A DNA stretch of 64,000 nt from positions 26,102,001 to 26,166,000 of the forward strand of contig CM075943.1 in the NCBI GenBank assembly GCA_038030265.1. Direction: 5' to 3'. Origin of the DNA: Corythucha ciliata (lineage: Eukaryota > Arthropoda > Insecta > Hemiptera > Tingidae). The notes below the pieces were generated by a model. It was given only the letters and a program-made list of their open reading frames with translations. It searched no databases and had not been told where the DNA came from. The position numbers were made by a program, and so were the translations under genes. Shown piece by piece: positions 1 through 12,860 of this stretch. Every line of letters starts with the position of its first letter. The stretch's first letter is position 1.

Positions 1-1943
1 GCAATGTGAGATGACAGTTGTCTTCTCTCTACGAGGATTTAATCGCGGAATGAGTTAAATCTCAAGTATTGATAATTTGTAACGCCGTCCTTGGAGCTTC
101 TCAATCAAGAAATCCCAGCCATGCGTGACTATGATTTTAGCGTTAAAGCTTTTTTCCATTATTTCGCGGCGAAGTTGAACGATTTTATTTTTACGTGGTG
201 CGTGCCCCACAGTCTACAGAAGTAGCAACCACAACGGCAGCTGATGTTCGTTTGAGTCTCACAGAAAAGAATAATACGCGCGAAATAATTATTTGTCACA
301 GTAGACAGTCTGGTTTCCCTTTAAAAAACAAAATCAAGGTGGAAAACTTTTAATTTTGGGCAAAACCACTTAAATCTTTTGAATAATTTTTGCTCCGCGT
401 AGGGGTCACAAAGGAAGGTCAACGCCGTTAAGGGCATTGCTTGGTTCGTTGCCTTTGAACGGCGAACGTGGTGTGGTCTGTACAGAATCAGAAGCCTCGA
501 GTGCTTGGCCGGGGGGGGGGGGCTAAAAGACTCGCGAACAGGCTCTCTATAAACAAAGACAGCCACTTGTTCATCTCCCACAAATCCTTTCAACCGTGTC
601 CTTCCCACACACGTAATCGCGTCAACCATATGGCGATAACCCTTCCCCCTCTTTTTACCCCCTAACAAAATGATTCGAATGTGGAGAGAGATGAGCGTTG
701 TCTCTCCTTTTGTTTAATAAGTGGAATTTAGCACCCATTTGAGATCACTTATGCAAGGCGATCGCCGATATGCTCTTAATTCCCTTCTGTCCCTTTTTTC
801 CCATAAACGTCCTCCTCCCCGTCCTCTAATTTTTTTTTTTTTTCTTCTTCTTAACAACCCCATAGGCTCACTATACTGACAAGTTCCACAATCTCTCACC
901 CTCCATACACTCACACAAAAAAACTTGAATTGACTGTGAGAATCGTACTATAAGGGGGAGGTTAACGGGGGGAGGGGAATCTGTGGCCTGGGAACGACCT
1001 ACGGGAGATCACCTTAAAACTTACGAAGTATTTTTGGGGGGCAAGGTAGAAACTCACCCTCAGAAGTAGAGAGGAGGTAGAGAGTTCTTAAAGAGTTTAT
1101 TGTTCACCACAACGCCCCCCCCCTCTCAGCACCCTTCTTCACTAACATACAGGAATCATGTTTGTGGGCGAGGGGGAAGGCCTCCCGGGTTATATTTAGG
1201 GGTGTCGGTGTCGAAGCTCCGTGACCTTCCTTATCGCTTCTCTGTTGCTATTATAACTATAAGGGTGTGTCCCTTTTTTGATCAAGAAATAAAACGTTTT
1301 TTTTTAAGGGGGCGATCGATGAAAAATGACGGCATAACTTGAGAGCTGGGTCATTCAGTAACCGGCACTTAAGTCACTCTTTCAGAGTGAAAACCAATAC
1401 TCTCTCAAAATCGACGTTTTTTTTAAACGACGAATGAATCATCTAAAACGCTGTCTTCAACATCCAAAAAACGTCATTTAAACGGTAAAGAAAAAGAAGC
1501 TTTCCCTCCATTATCGCGGGACTTTGGAATTAAAAATGTGACTCACGATTTGAAAGACACCCCACGTTAAGGAGGCGCGACGCGTGTTTCGTGATTACAA
1601 ATTCAGGAAGTTTACCAAACACATAGAGTCTAGAGAGAGAGAGAGAAGACGAGAATAAGTTTTTCTTCTTCTTCTTTACAAGGGCAGACAACAGCCGATG
1701 ACGCCAGTGTTGAATTATGTAAAAACCTGCGATGAAATGTACCTAACTTTTTAAGCAATGGAGGGAGGGGGGTAATTGGTTTTGGGATACGTAGTCGTAA
1801 AGCAGCCTTTTTCGACGGACAGACTGTTCAACTCTTTTTCAAGTGAAAAGATAAGGAAACGTTCTATTTTTTAGAAACAATTAACTATTATGAGTTATTA
1901 TTTAAACAAAAAGTTAGTTTTTACAAAACTACTGAGAAGTAGC
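1..1943. other. No recognisable gene
   Basis: Non-coding sequence as far as can be read. It has a 12-base G run at 511-522, further short G, C and T runs, and no open frame that looks like a protein. No repeat shared with the rest of the window was noticed. Confidence 0.5.
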
Positions 1944-2020
1944 ATTGTACGAATATAGTACCCTGGCCCGAAAATTGTATGAGGAGGAAAATTGTACGAG
2001 TGGAGTACCCTGGCCCGGTT
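1944..2020. repeat. Two-copy 47-bp tandem repeat
   Basis: A 30-bp unit beginning ATTGTACGA and ending GTACCCTGGCCCG occurs at 1944-1973 and again at 1991-2020, differing at a few bases. It is a minor local duplication. Confidence 0.7.
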
Positions 2021-2041
2021 AATTCAAGATACAGAGAGTGA

Positions 2042-2318
2042 AGCCTGAATTATACGGTTCAAGGCATCCGGACGGTAAGGTCATTCAACCTTGTCAATCT
2101 CTAGCCTTAGGACTTGGGAACAAGGTAGATAGACGAGTTGGAAACATCAATTTATGGGGTGTAGAATGCCCGCCCCCGCCATCTAGCTACTGCGAATTTC
2201 TCTAAGATTTTATTCCTTTCCTTTACCTATGCCTCTTTTCACCAGTCCTAAAAATAATTTTCCGTACATTTCCTTTGGTCCGATTTAGAGCCTGAATTAT
2301 ACGGTTCAAGGCATCCGG
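2042..2318. repeat. Exact 30-bp direct repeat, 247 bp apart
   Basis: The 30 bases at 2042-2071 (starting AGCCTGAATTATACGG) recur exactly at 2289-2318 in the same orientation. The sequence between is unrelated. It could be a recombination scar or the edges of an unrecognised insertion. Confidence 0.75.
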
Positions 2319-2388
2319 GGGATTTCGAGGATTTTTGCTCTCCTAAAAACCAAATCGCAGGGCTTGTCAACTACTCAACAAACCTAAT

Positions 2389-2804
2389 GGGGAACTTTCA
2401 CATTTTTCAAGCACTGGTGTTTCTTGAAGAGGGCTCTTCCACAATGCTATTGCTCACATTAAACATCGAAATCAATCTAGGATTTTTTTCTAGCGAATTT
2501 TTAAAAATTGTGAGTGGGGATTTGATAACGTCAAAGGTTATTTAATTAAATGGATGAAAAGGGGGAAAGACGCGTTTTTTGGGGGTCAATTTTTCTTGTT
2601 ATTTGAAAAAAAAATTTGTAGAGTCCCCTCAAACGCTTCACAACTGCACATTGACGTCATTTCCCTTCGCACCATCCATCCCCTCCTGAATAACTTGGAA
2701 ATTAATTTAAAAATCACCAAATGCACTAATCGGGCTGCAACTACCATTGATATCCTTCTGTCTGTATAATTTTCTCCCAAAACGGGCATTCATGCAAGTT
2801 CCCC
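2389..2804. mobile_element. MITE-like element, GGGGAACTT family, copy 1
   Basis: A 416-bp element bounded by short inverted ends: GGGGAACTTTCACA on the left and TGCAAGTTCCCC on the right. It is flanked by AT on both sides, a possible 2-bp target duplication. A diverged copy in the same orientation lies at 47473-47868, which defines it as a dispersed element. Parts of it read as open frames in both copies (for example IDVIS.RTIHPLL), but no known domain is visible. Confidence 0.7.
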
Positions 2805-5800
2805 ATTAGCACAGGAAATAAAGCCAGAATAGCAGCAAAATTCGGCTGCGGCAAAATTCATTTTTTACATACTTTGAGGATTCGAAGAGTCCGCCACGAT
2901 ACGGTGGCAAACATATTTTTAAGGACGCCTAGACGTTGGCCAAGTCTTCGCTGTAAGGGATGAAAACATTTGCCCGAACGAGGTGTCCAATCCTATGTAG
3001 TTTTGTGTGATGAGTCGATATAAATCAACCACAAGTCCGTCGGATGATTACTCCTCGAGTTATGGCATGGTTTGTACAAAAAAAGTTGTCTTTGGCTTGA
3101 TTAGTTTCAAAAAATCCGGATGAAAGGTATATCAGTGGTTTATACACAACCCACCGAAGGGCATCTCCAAGCTATCCATTTCATATTGGAATTTCGCCCC
3201 CCCCCCCCAGTTGTCATAATTCGTTCGGTTCTATCTACTTTTATGTTGGAAAAAGACCAAGTTTCGTCACTAAATCTTTGAATTTTTGACTTGTCTGCAG
3301 CAGAATTCCCAAAAACTCCACCTTTTAGCCCGAAACTCTATTTTCAGATGAATGGATGATAAGGGAAAGGCTTTGGTTTGGACCCCGGCCACTCACCCCT
3401 CCAATGACGTTCCCATACCCTCCCAATTTACTACATATTTGCTCTGTGAATTTGTCTCCAGATCACTGACGGATACTTCATAGGAGTGGTCACGGGACTC
3501 CTCTCGTTCTTTGAAACACCGCGCATGCCCCATCATCCCAGTAATGCAAAATGAACAGTTTCCTCGGTCCCAAGTTCTAAGAGATTTCGTTGATTAAGAG
3601 GGGGAGGGGGCGTATAAAAGCTAAACATTTGCTCAGATTCTTTCTCCCCCGCCACTGTACACCAAATGAGTGGCTTCAACCACTAACAATTTCTGGTTTT
3701 GATCCGAAAACATCGGGTTTCCGAGGTTTTCTTCAGTCTTGGAATTGTGTCTCATTGCGTTTCGCAATGTTATAGAGCATAAACTGGGAAATACTGCTGC
3801 GCCGCGTCGTCGAAAAACGCCACATTCCAACCTTCCCTCAAGCGGGGGAATTTAAGGGGCGTAGCAATTCTCGTCCATATGAATGCGGACTTGAACCTTC
3901 TCGCCATTTAATTTACGCTGCTTTGGTTGGCCCACACCGAGGAGGAGGAGGATAGACTGCATATAATGTACTTTCACGGGCAAAGAAAAAATAAAAGATA
4001 AAACTTTCTTTCACATCCATCTCAGGCGTTTCCGCTCTGAAATAGCGCTTCGCTGCAATTTCCTTTCGCGAATAGCCAACTATTTTATACGCTACGCGTT
4101 CAGAGCAATTTTCCTCCCCCCTTCCAACCACTCAGTGGAAATAATAAAACGCGCTCTCTTAAATGCGAACTAATCCCACAAATGTAGGCATTTTTATGTT
4201 CAGAAAGCCGTTTCAGCCGAATAAAAGAGTAGTTTCCAATCCGTGTCAATGACCTTTTACTCCGGTCTTTTGCCTCATTTAAAAAAAACAATCACAGAAT
4301 TCTTTAGAAAAAAGAGATTCCGTGACGGGACGGATCTTTTTATCCCCCGCACGACAGTACGATGTGCAGTCCCTTCCGCCAGAGCCATTCGTAGGTTTTA
4401 AATCCTATTAATGGATAATAAAATTATTTTTAAAAGACCGTGAGATTCGCAATTTTAGCAGAGAAAGAAGAGGCGAAAAAGGAGACGCCTCCTTTTTTGT
4501 ATTGGACAAATTGACGGGTGAGCGATAAAAGTTAAAATATAAACACGCCTAAAATAAAATTATCCAACGCTAACAGACCGATTTCCAGTGATTCTTCTAA
4601 CACTAACACTGTTCCTCAAGCCATAAACAATGCAAATGACTGACTACTCGTTGAACAATCACAACACGCTCATTTTTTTTTTAAAGGACATTCGTTCTTA
4701 AGCCTTCAAGATAACCGCTTGAACATAAGTTTCTCATTTGACCCAGTTGATTAGAAATAGAAAACGTTTACGCATCCACGAACACTTCATTTCCCCTCCC
4801 CCCTGCGTCCTTTGTACGCTAATGTTAGCAAAGTATACAGCGGGGAAAAGACATTGTGCCGAGTGCCCACCCACCTGTCCCAGCGATGATAAGATGTAGT
4901 GGAAGGTGGAACGCGTGACAAGAAAGGCGATGGTCCCTGTTAACTGAGGAGTTTTTATGGAGTGAATGAAATCCTTTGAATGGTATTTTTTTCAATGCCA
5001 AGGTTGAGTAGGTACTACCGTAACAGCAATTTAAATAAAAATGCAGAAAAAAAATTGCGAGGTAATTTTGAAAACGTGCCAAACGGAATGAAGCTATTTC
5101 CTAACTAAAATAACAATTTTTTTTTTCAAATCCAAGGGGGTGGTGTGAAAGGAGGGTTAAATAGTTGCTCAGAGTACGGGTACGCTACAAGTTACTTTAT
5201 TATCCTTTTGCGCCAACTTGTTTACCTTGAAGAAGCCCTCCTGGCTCCTGCAAACCTTGCTATTTGCGGAGGAGTGGGGGAAGGGTTCTCTCTCCAAAAT
5301 AGAAGGAAAGCGGAGAGGTAAAATACCTCAATTTTACTCACAGTCGAGGGCTTACAAATATTTCAAGCTCTTCAGAAGTTAGAGAAGTCTCCCTCTCTCA
5401 TGGGTGTTATTAGATTCGTTCCCACAACTCGGAGGGAACAATTGAGCAAGTTCCCTTGACTCTTCCTTTAAGCTCGGCGGTTCCATTGTTTTTCTACAAA
5501 GATTGAGCCCCCCCCCCTCCGCTGTTCCGCGTCTTTCACTTTTTTCTTCAACCCCTTCAAACATGTCTTACACAATCAAACGAGGCACCGGTTTTTTCTT
5601 CCTTTCAAGCTTATTAGTTCACTTTTTTTCTGTAGATTATAATCAAAATTTTGTTTTGTGAAAGACAAGAGGGCTCTTGACTTTTTGGCAAATCACGCCA
5701 AGACGCCCCTATTAAAACATTTTTTACCGACTGGTTATGGGTCGTTTACACAGAATTGAACAGAACGCCGTTCGCATGTGACGGTTACATGGGCATCGCC

Positions 5801-8164
5801 GAAGGGCGCCATTGACCAACCACCTAACGATCTCTATTTGTGTTCGATAACTAATAACTACGTTAACTTCAGATAATTGAGGGAAATCTGCAAATAATAA
5901 GTAATTTAGTGGGAAATCGGTTTGTACCTTCGTTCCCCGACAGCTAGCGTGCCTTTTGAATTGCGACGACCCATTCCTGTGATCCAACGGTTCGTGGGTT
6001 GAGGTGGTGGTCCCCATGTCACTTTACGTAAAAATTTTCCTAATTTGTCGCTTTCACTTTTATGAAACGAACCGTCACCGACACAACGACATTGTCTTGT
6101 TTTTTTGTGTGCGTGTATCCCTGTAACCGACTAGTTTTCCACAGTGAATTCCTACTCGTTTCGTCACACGAAATCCCAAAACCCGACGATCGCGAAGACT
6201 TTCCTAAGCCTGAAATCGCTCAATTACTACATTAAAGAAAAATGTATCCTACCCCCTGAAACTTTCCCCCCCACCTAAAATTACATTCCAACACTCCTGT
6301 GCACAGACGGACGAACTGAGATCGACTGTCCCACGGCGAACCACCTCTCTTCTTAACGCGAACATTTTTTCCTCTCTCTCTCTCCCTTCACCCCCTCGCT
6401 GTGTCTAAATGATACCCCCCCCTCCCAGGGGCTAGCTTTTTGTAACGGTTTTTCTCTTTATATTGAGGTACAGTCCGGGGGGAAAAAAACTGTAAGGCAG
6501 GTAATATCTACCGGGAGTGTATAGGTGTGTGTGTGTGTGTGCATGTGAGAAACTCTGACATTGGTTTTTGGATGAGGAGGTGTTACCCTCTCCAACAGTC
6601 ATCTCAGGGCCAGGTAGATCGGTATGGACACGGGATAGGGAGGGGGGTTGAGAAAGGTGTTAATGGGAGAAGAGATCGAGTGATATTAGGGCGATGCAAA
6701 GACAACGACGGACGACTGGAAAGATTTTGACTTTACTTGATTGGTAAAGTCGAGGCCATCACGAGATTTCAAGTAGAGTTGTCCCCTCACCCTCCTAGAA
6801 CGAAATTCGAGCCCACCAACAGCGAGAGGATGTTTATAAGAGGAAGCCGCGGCACAGCGAGCTAAAGAGGACGGGTCGCATTCCATCCAGCGAAGCATAG
6901 TGCGTCATCGAATTCCTTTAGATCGTTCGAATTGTGCAATGTATCCCCAGCTCCTAAGCCGAAATTGTGACTGTTTCCTGTCTCAATGCTCAGCTTTCGA
7001 TAGTCGCGGATCGGATCCGAGGGGCTCATCATCAAAAGGCCTTTTAAACGCCCTCCTCCATTGCCTGGAGCATGCTACGCCCCCCGTCAAAACTTCGTCA
7101 ATATCCACCCAACCCAGGTCTTCTTGGATCCACGCCTGGGTCCCCGAAATTTGTCTCCGCGCAATGTCGCAGCCAAAAACGTGCTATACTCGAACCGGTC
7201 TTTTGGCCTTATAGACCCAAAATTTGGTTTGTTAAGCCAAAAAACTCGAAACTTTGCCACCCAGAAACTTGTTTCGACCACTCAAAACAAAAAACTACAA
7301 AATTGTAATATCAGAGACGTGCATCTTTGTTTGTCATCCATTTTTCTTCGAACATGATTGGTGGATTCTTGGATGACGCAATATGATTTGATAGACCGGC
7401 GGGGGCGGTATTTCCATAACAACGTTACTATTTTAAAACCGTGCCCGTCCCCGATAAAAAGTTGAATTGAATAAGCAAAAACCGAGCGTTTGGCATTTTC
7501 AAAATAATTTTGTCTATTGGCTCCAGAGTATACGGCCGCCTATTTGAGCCTCTTCCGGGGATGACCGGCATGGGCGATCGCTGGCCGATTGCGAGAATAT
7601 TTTCGAGGTCACAAGCTGGCAAGCGCCCCGAAGTGAACAAAAAACACCTCCGGGGCCCCTTAAAGTGACTCGAAAGAAAGAAAAGAAAGGGGGGGGGGGA
7701 ATGAGCGTTTTGCGTTATCGATTGTTTTTGGTCTCAGCGGTGCCCCAGCTATGCATCAAGGCGATCAGGCGAGGCTGTAAGCTCGAACCGTTCGCGTTTT
7801 CTTCACAAAACGAAAGGTATAGGGTGAAGCCGTTCGAACTGCAGTCGATCACACCTATACTTTCCGCTTCGCCCACGCATGTTACGGCGGTGGCAGCTCC
7901 ACGCAAAAACGGAGTGAAAGCGCAAGGAACAAAACCGGGCAATCCCAATCAGGCCCGTTAGAATTACGGTGTTGGTCAATGTCTATTAACCGCAACACAT
8001 AACGGAAGGGCAAAAGCGGACAGTGTAAACTTACCCTAATTTTGACGGATTTCTAGCTCCGAAACTCAAAACACGTTGACGAAACATCGACGGTAAGAAG
8101 TGGCAAAAATCGTTTCATTTCGCCAAGTTCGGTTGCCCCAGTCCCAGGAGGACTCCACAATAAA
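2805..8164. other. No recognisable gene
   Basis: About 5.4 kb without a supportable gene. It contains long homopolymer runs (for example C at about 3197-3208 and G at about 7688-7698), a GT microsatellite at 6524-6540 and AT-rich sequence. Every open frame is short and of biased composition, and none shows a domain. Confidence 0.5.
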
Positions 8165-8167
8165 TTA

Positions 8168-8307
8168 AGTCTTGTTCACACGACGCAATGTTTAAAGATA
8201 CATTGCATGCTGGTTTTTAAAAACATATGTTCCTTGGTAGTGACCGGACGTTTTTGAAAAACCAGCATGCAATATAGCTTCAAACATTGCATCGTGTGAA
8301 CAGGGCT
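8168..8307. mobile_element. 140-bp palindromic MITE with TTA target duplication
   Basis: Inverted arms of about 55 bp (left AGTCTTGTTCACACGACG, right arm complementary with a few mismatches) surround a short centre. TTA directly flanks both ends (8165-8167 and 8308-8310). Three-base T-A-rich target duplications are typical of PIF/Harbinger-derived MITEs. No coding capacity. Confidence 0.75.
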
Positions 8308-8310
8308 TTA

Positions 8311-11300
8311 GTCCCCGTCCCTTGGTGTCCTTTGATGATTTAATTTTTGGGGGGCCAACTGCATTGAGGTTTGTAGAGGTAGGTAGAGAATTGGGCACAA
8401 TCCCTAGCCAGTTCCCCTCATTAAACTGCAAATTCAGCCAATTTCTGTTTTCCAAGAGTGGTGAAACAAGTAATGAACGATGACAAAACAACGTTTGGAA
8501 ATAGTCGGAGTCGTGTTTAAATTGAGCTCTGGGAATGGATCCGTACCTGATGGTAGTCATTTCATTCTACAATAATGGTCATTTTTACTCGAGAGTTTGA
8601 TATTTTAAACCTGTTCCAGCTAGAGGTTTCTGTCTTTCTGTGGTCACATATTTACACTGTTTCAGTCATCAGTCTGCGTTTAGACCAAATTTTATGTTTC
8701 TCCTGCTGCGGCTGAACAGCTACTCCCTAGGGCCCCCTCCAATTACATTCCAATTTCCACAAGTTTGTCCTATAACAACCAAAGTTTGAAGTGAAACTGC
8801 CAGCGTCTAGGTAATTATAGCCAAATTCTATGGCAATTGCCATTGGCCCACGGTTATCACCATTTTGCCCCCCCCCCCCACGTTTCCCGTTGTGTCAACA
8901 TAATTTTCCATTTGCGAGATGAATCCCTAAAAGTTGCAGGTGAATGCGACAGCCAAACAATGGGTTTCCATAAAATTGCGTTTTTCCCCTTATTTTATTG
9001 TATTCGCTAACCATTTCACAATAGAACGCGCATAATAGAGAACCATCGCGTATATTGGCTCGTATAGCTCAGGGTCAGCGGAGGAAGAAAAAACCGTCAT
9101 TTTTACGCTCGTTAATTATTTCTCACATCCCTCGGCCTTTTTTTGTGAAAGTTAAATAGAAGGGAGTGCATTGTTTTCAGGGTTTTAACGTCTATACGAC
9201 AGGGGAGACGACTCGCGTGTCAAAAAACTTTCCCATTCGTACAATATTAACGGGGAAAATCCCCGGAAAATCGCACGACCACTAAATTACCGCCAGGGTG
9301 GAGGTCAGATTTTTGCAATTTTTGATGTGACAAAAGTAAGTGAATGATAAAAAAAAAATGCAACAATGGTCAATTTGTTGAATGTGGTCATGGAATACGG
9401 GGGGGGGGGGATGGGAGTGTTACGCAGCATTCGCCTTTCTTAATTCAAACGTCGAGACGTCGCCTTTTTCTTTGCACACATTTTCGCGTCAATTTTTTGC
9501 AATACATCAATCAACTTTTTATTTGCTACGTTAACACCCTCCCTGTTTTTGTTTTTTTTATCACGTTCAATGTTTCAAAGAGTACGGGGCCCATTGACCC
9601 TCACACCACGCCCGTATCAAACCCTCACAAGCGCGCAACCCTCGAATCATTTTTTCCTCCGCAGGAACTCTCAGAGCTCAGAGGGGTCCCTCATTTGTAC
9701 GTGACTGAACAGCTAAAACCCCTTGATATTGCGGTAGTTCTATCTTAATCTCCCTTGCTGACGCTTTTTGAGCGATCGTTTCAAAAATGGTAATAGAAGC
9801 ATGCCGCGAGATCCGGGCTGTATTCAGGGACGCAAAAATTGTCTTCAAGTTACTGTGTCAGGCGTGGGGGTTGATAATAATAAAACTCAAGGGCCTCAAA
9901 AAAGGTCCTCTCAAAGGTCAACAAGTGTATATTTGCTCCTAAATGACCCTAATTGGTTGCTCTAACAGAGTTGTAAGGTAGCGTAAATTTTAATACAAAG
10001 TTTTTACAATTACACGAATAAAGTTGCAGTTATCCTGTTAAAGCGTACAGCGACTCAAATTAAACGGGAGGACTCTTTTCAATAATGCAAACGCCTCCTG
10101 AACCCCTCCCTGCGCGCGTGGTCAATGTTCCGTCGCTGAGATGATTATGACTCCTTCCAAACCACTTTGATCTTTTCTTCCGCTTCACGCCTAACAGTTT
10201 TACAGCTTTAAACATTCCCGAAACTTCCTTCTCGTTTTTATGAAGAAAATTCAAGCAGTTTTTACTGTTCTTGAAACCTCCAGAATTGGTGCATTGCACT
10301 CATTTTGATAAACAGAATTTTTTCGGTCGGAAGTAGGAGAAAGGCGTTCACCTATTATTTTTGCAGTGAAAGCACAGAATTCGTCCATACTTTTTCTCAC
10401 GATTTAATTTTACATGGCCGGAGATGAGAGGGAGAAAAAAAAGAAGGAACTAGTGTTCTAGAAGAACAAAAACATATTTCAACTATGCCCGATTGATTCG
10501 ATCTGGAGGGAGGACAATCCGTGAAGGGGCCAAAGAGGGCCGAAGAAAGAACAAAGGAACAATAAAAAGCGAACTTTCGAAGTTTTGACTCAGGTAGGAG
10601 TTAATCAATGGACGCCGGCGTTGAGGTTTGTACCGTTTGCCAGAAGAGGCCGCAGTCGTACGGTGGTTCTCTCTTCTGTTTTTTGTCAGTGTAAAAAAAA
10701 GTAGCAGTCGGTGTAAAACAGTGGTTGCTAATGCGCAAAGTTGCTGATCATAATCACCAATATGGCAAATTGTCAGTTTACTAACTGAAATCGGAGTGAA
10801 TTCTAGGGGGGGGGGGATATGGTGGTCAAAGCCGCCGTTAATGTCGCAAAAGGGAGTTTGACTCGCCTCAGAGGGTATTTGCACGAGGAAAACGCCGGCA
10901 GACCCACATATTCGTGTTCAGATTCATACAACCAATCGAATGAGACCAGTTTCAGGACGCTGTTCTTCCCTTTGAATTCTTCTCCGAAATTAATGACTTT
11001 AATTTAGCTACCTATATGAAATTCTTAGGCCCCAGAGACAGCACACGGCAGACTCCCGGACTCTCATACACAATCATTTTACATACCTTTCAGAACTATG
11101 TATTTCCGGTTGATTGGGACTGTCACCAGCTCTCGGCGTACAAATTTTACAGATATTGCAAAAAAAAAGTTTGTTTGAAGAATTTGGCGAAAAATTTAAT
11201 TGCGACGAAACGAAGTGCAGCGCAAAATACATTATTCATTTCGTCGATAAAATCACTTCCTCACCCAACACTTACTTTTTTCCCACTTACATTCCGCTTT

Positions 11301-11929
11301 TTGGCCATTTGTAGGCGATAATAAAAGCAAAGGCTTGCCGCGAATCAGTCCCAGTACGAAGTTAACGACCACTTCACTACTAGGTGCACTCACCGAATAA
11401 AGTCTCAGTTGAAATAGGTATTCCAAGTCTCGTGAAATGTTGTTCTCTAGTCTCACGACACAGTCTCGAGAGCGAATGCGGTCTCAAATGGACACCTCCG
11501 TGTGATTGGTCTCGAGATTTGGTCGCAAGTGGACATTTAACATGTACACGAGGTTACTCCTCATACTTCTAACGCAATCCAATAGTCTAAATTCATAAAG
11601 CATTAACTCAGTCGAAAGCTCTACGTTAGTGCTCGAGTCTGTCCGAGGTACTGCGGGTGTGTGGCTAGCTATTCGGTCATACCAAATGGCTCGTCTGCTG
11701 TGAGCACAGAGTAGACCACTGAGGAAACGGAACACACACATATAAGGATTGCTGGGTAATTTCTAGCAGTGGCAGTGGTTCCACGGTATTATTCGATTAT
11801 ATCCACACACCACCTGAGGGGAGGGGGGTGGCTGAACGAAGGGATAACGTGCTTTAAATGCGGGAGAGAGGCGCATGCTGTAGAGAAGTGTAGCAGCGCC
11901 AACCGTGTAGCCCTTCGTGGACTCCTTTA
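8311..11929. other. No recognisable gene
   Basis: No gene was recognised. Long C and G runs occur at 8868-8879, about 9400-9409 and about 10806-10815. Open frames here, such as 9344-9748 on plus and 10483-10884 on minus, have biased composition, no domain and no visible splice context. Confidence 0.45.
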
Positions 11930-12860
11930 AAACCGAATTTCGGGGATTTTCCGCCTGTTCGAAAACCAATTTCCGTAGCTTTAGCTCTTTAACTATAAAA
12001 CTAGTTTCGCAAGTTTGGTTACTTGGAAAAATAAAGTTGGCTTAAAATGAACGACGAAAACACCAATTTCGTGATTTTGGATATTTCAAACCACAATTTC
12101 GTTGGAGATTTCCACTCTTGCATAACCAAATGTTTCAAATTTGGAACCCTGAAACCAAATTTAACGGATTTTGCTTATATCGTATCCCGATTTCACGTAT
12201 TTTCAGGCACTTAACATCCAAACTTCGTGGAATTTGTTTTTTTTTTTTAAGCCAAATTTTACGAAGTTTCGCTCTTTCAGAACCCTATTCAGTAGCCCTT
12301 TTCTCTTTTCAACCCCAATTTCGGTGATTTTTGCCTGATCAAAAACCAAATTTCGTGGTTTTAACTCTTTTTTCCTCTCTGGGTTCTTCGGTCTCTTCTT
12401 TGGGCTCAGGTAGATAATTCAAAAATCTAAACTTGACGAAAAACGAACGACTAAAAAACAAATTCAGTGATTTGGGCTTTTTTCATCCCACAGTTTCGCT
12501 GGAGATTTTGCATACCCAAAATATGTTTCGGTCACATTCCAGACCCAATTTCACAGACATTTGCTATTCCAAAGCTCAAATTCGCGCATTTTCACGCTTT
12601 CCACAACCAGATTTCGTGGTTTTAGCTCATACTGAAGTTAGTTTCGCAGGTTTGGCTAATTCAGAAGATTAATTTGGTTCTTTCAAAATACTAATTTGCC
12701 GTATTCAAATGCCAAATTTCGTCATTTTGGTTCCTACAAAATCCAAGTTTGGCGGATGTTCACTCTTTCCAAAGAGTGAGATTCGAGGATTGATATAATT
12801 TAAACCCCAATTTCACGGATTTCGGCTCATTCAAAAACCAAATTTAATTATTTATAAGCG
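11930..12860. repeat. Degenerate tandem array, 'AATTTCG' type, block A1
   Basis: About 0.9 kb of loosely repeated units of roughly 30-45 bp. Each has a core like CCAAATTTCGTGGTTTTAGC followed by a pyrimidine-rich or A-rich linker. Units differ so much that only the core AATTTCG[TC]GG[TA]TTT stays readable. Related blocks occur at 45230-45540 and 58740-59160. No coding frame runs through it. Confidence 0.65.

Noticed and set aside
9061..9095. tRNA-like start GCTCGTATAGCTCAGGGTCAG
   Set aside because: It resembles a tRNA 5' half, but no B box (GTTCGANNCC) or pairing acceptor stem follows within 90 bases.
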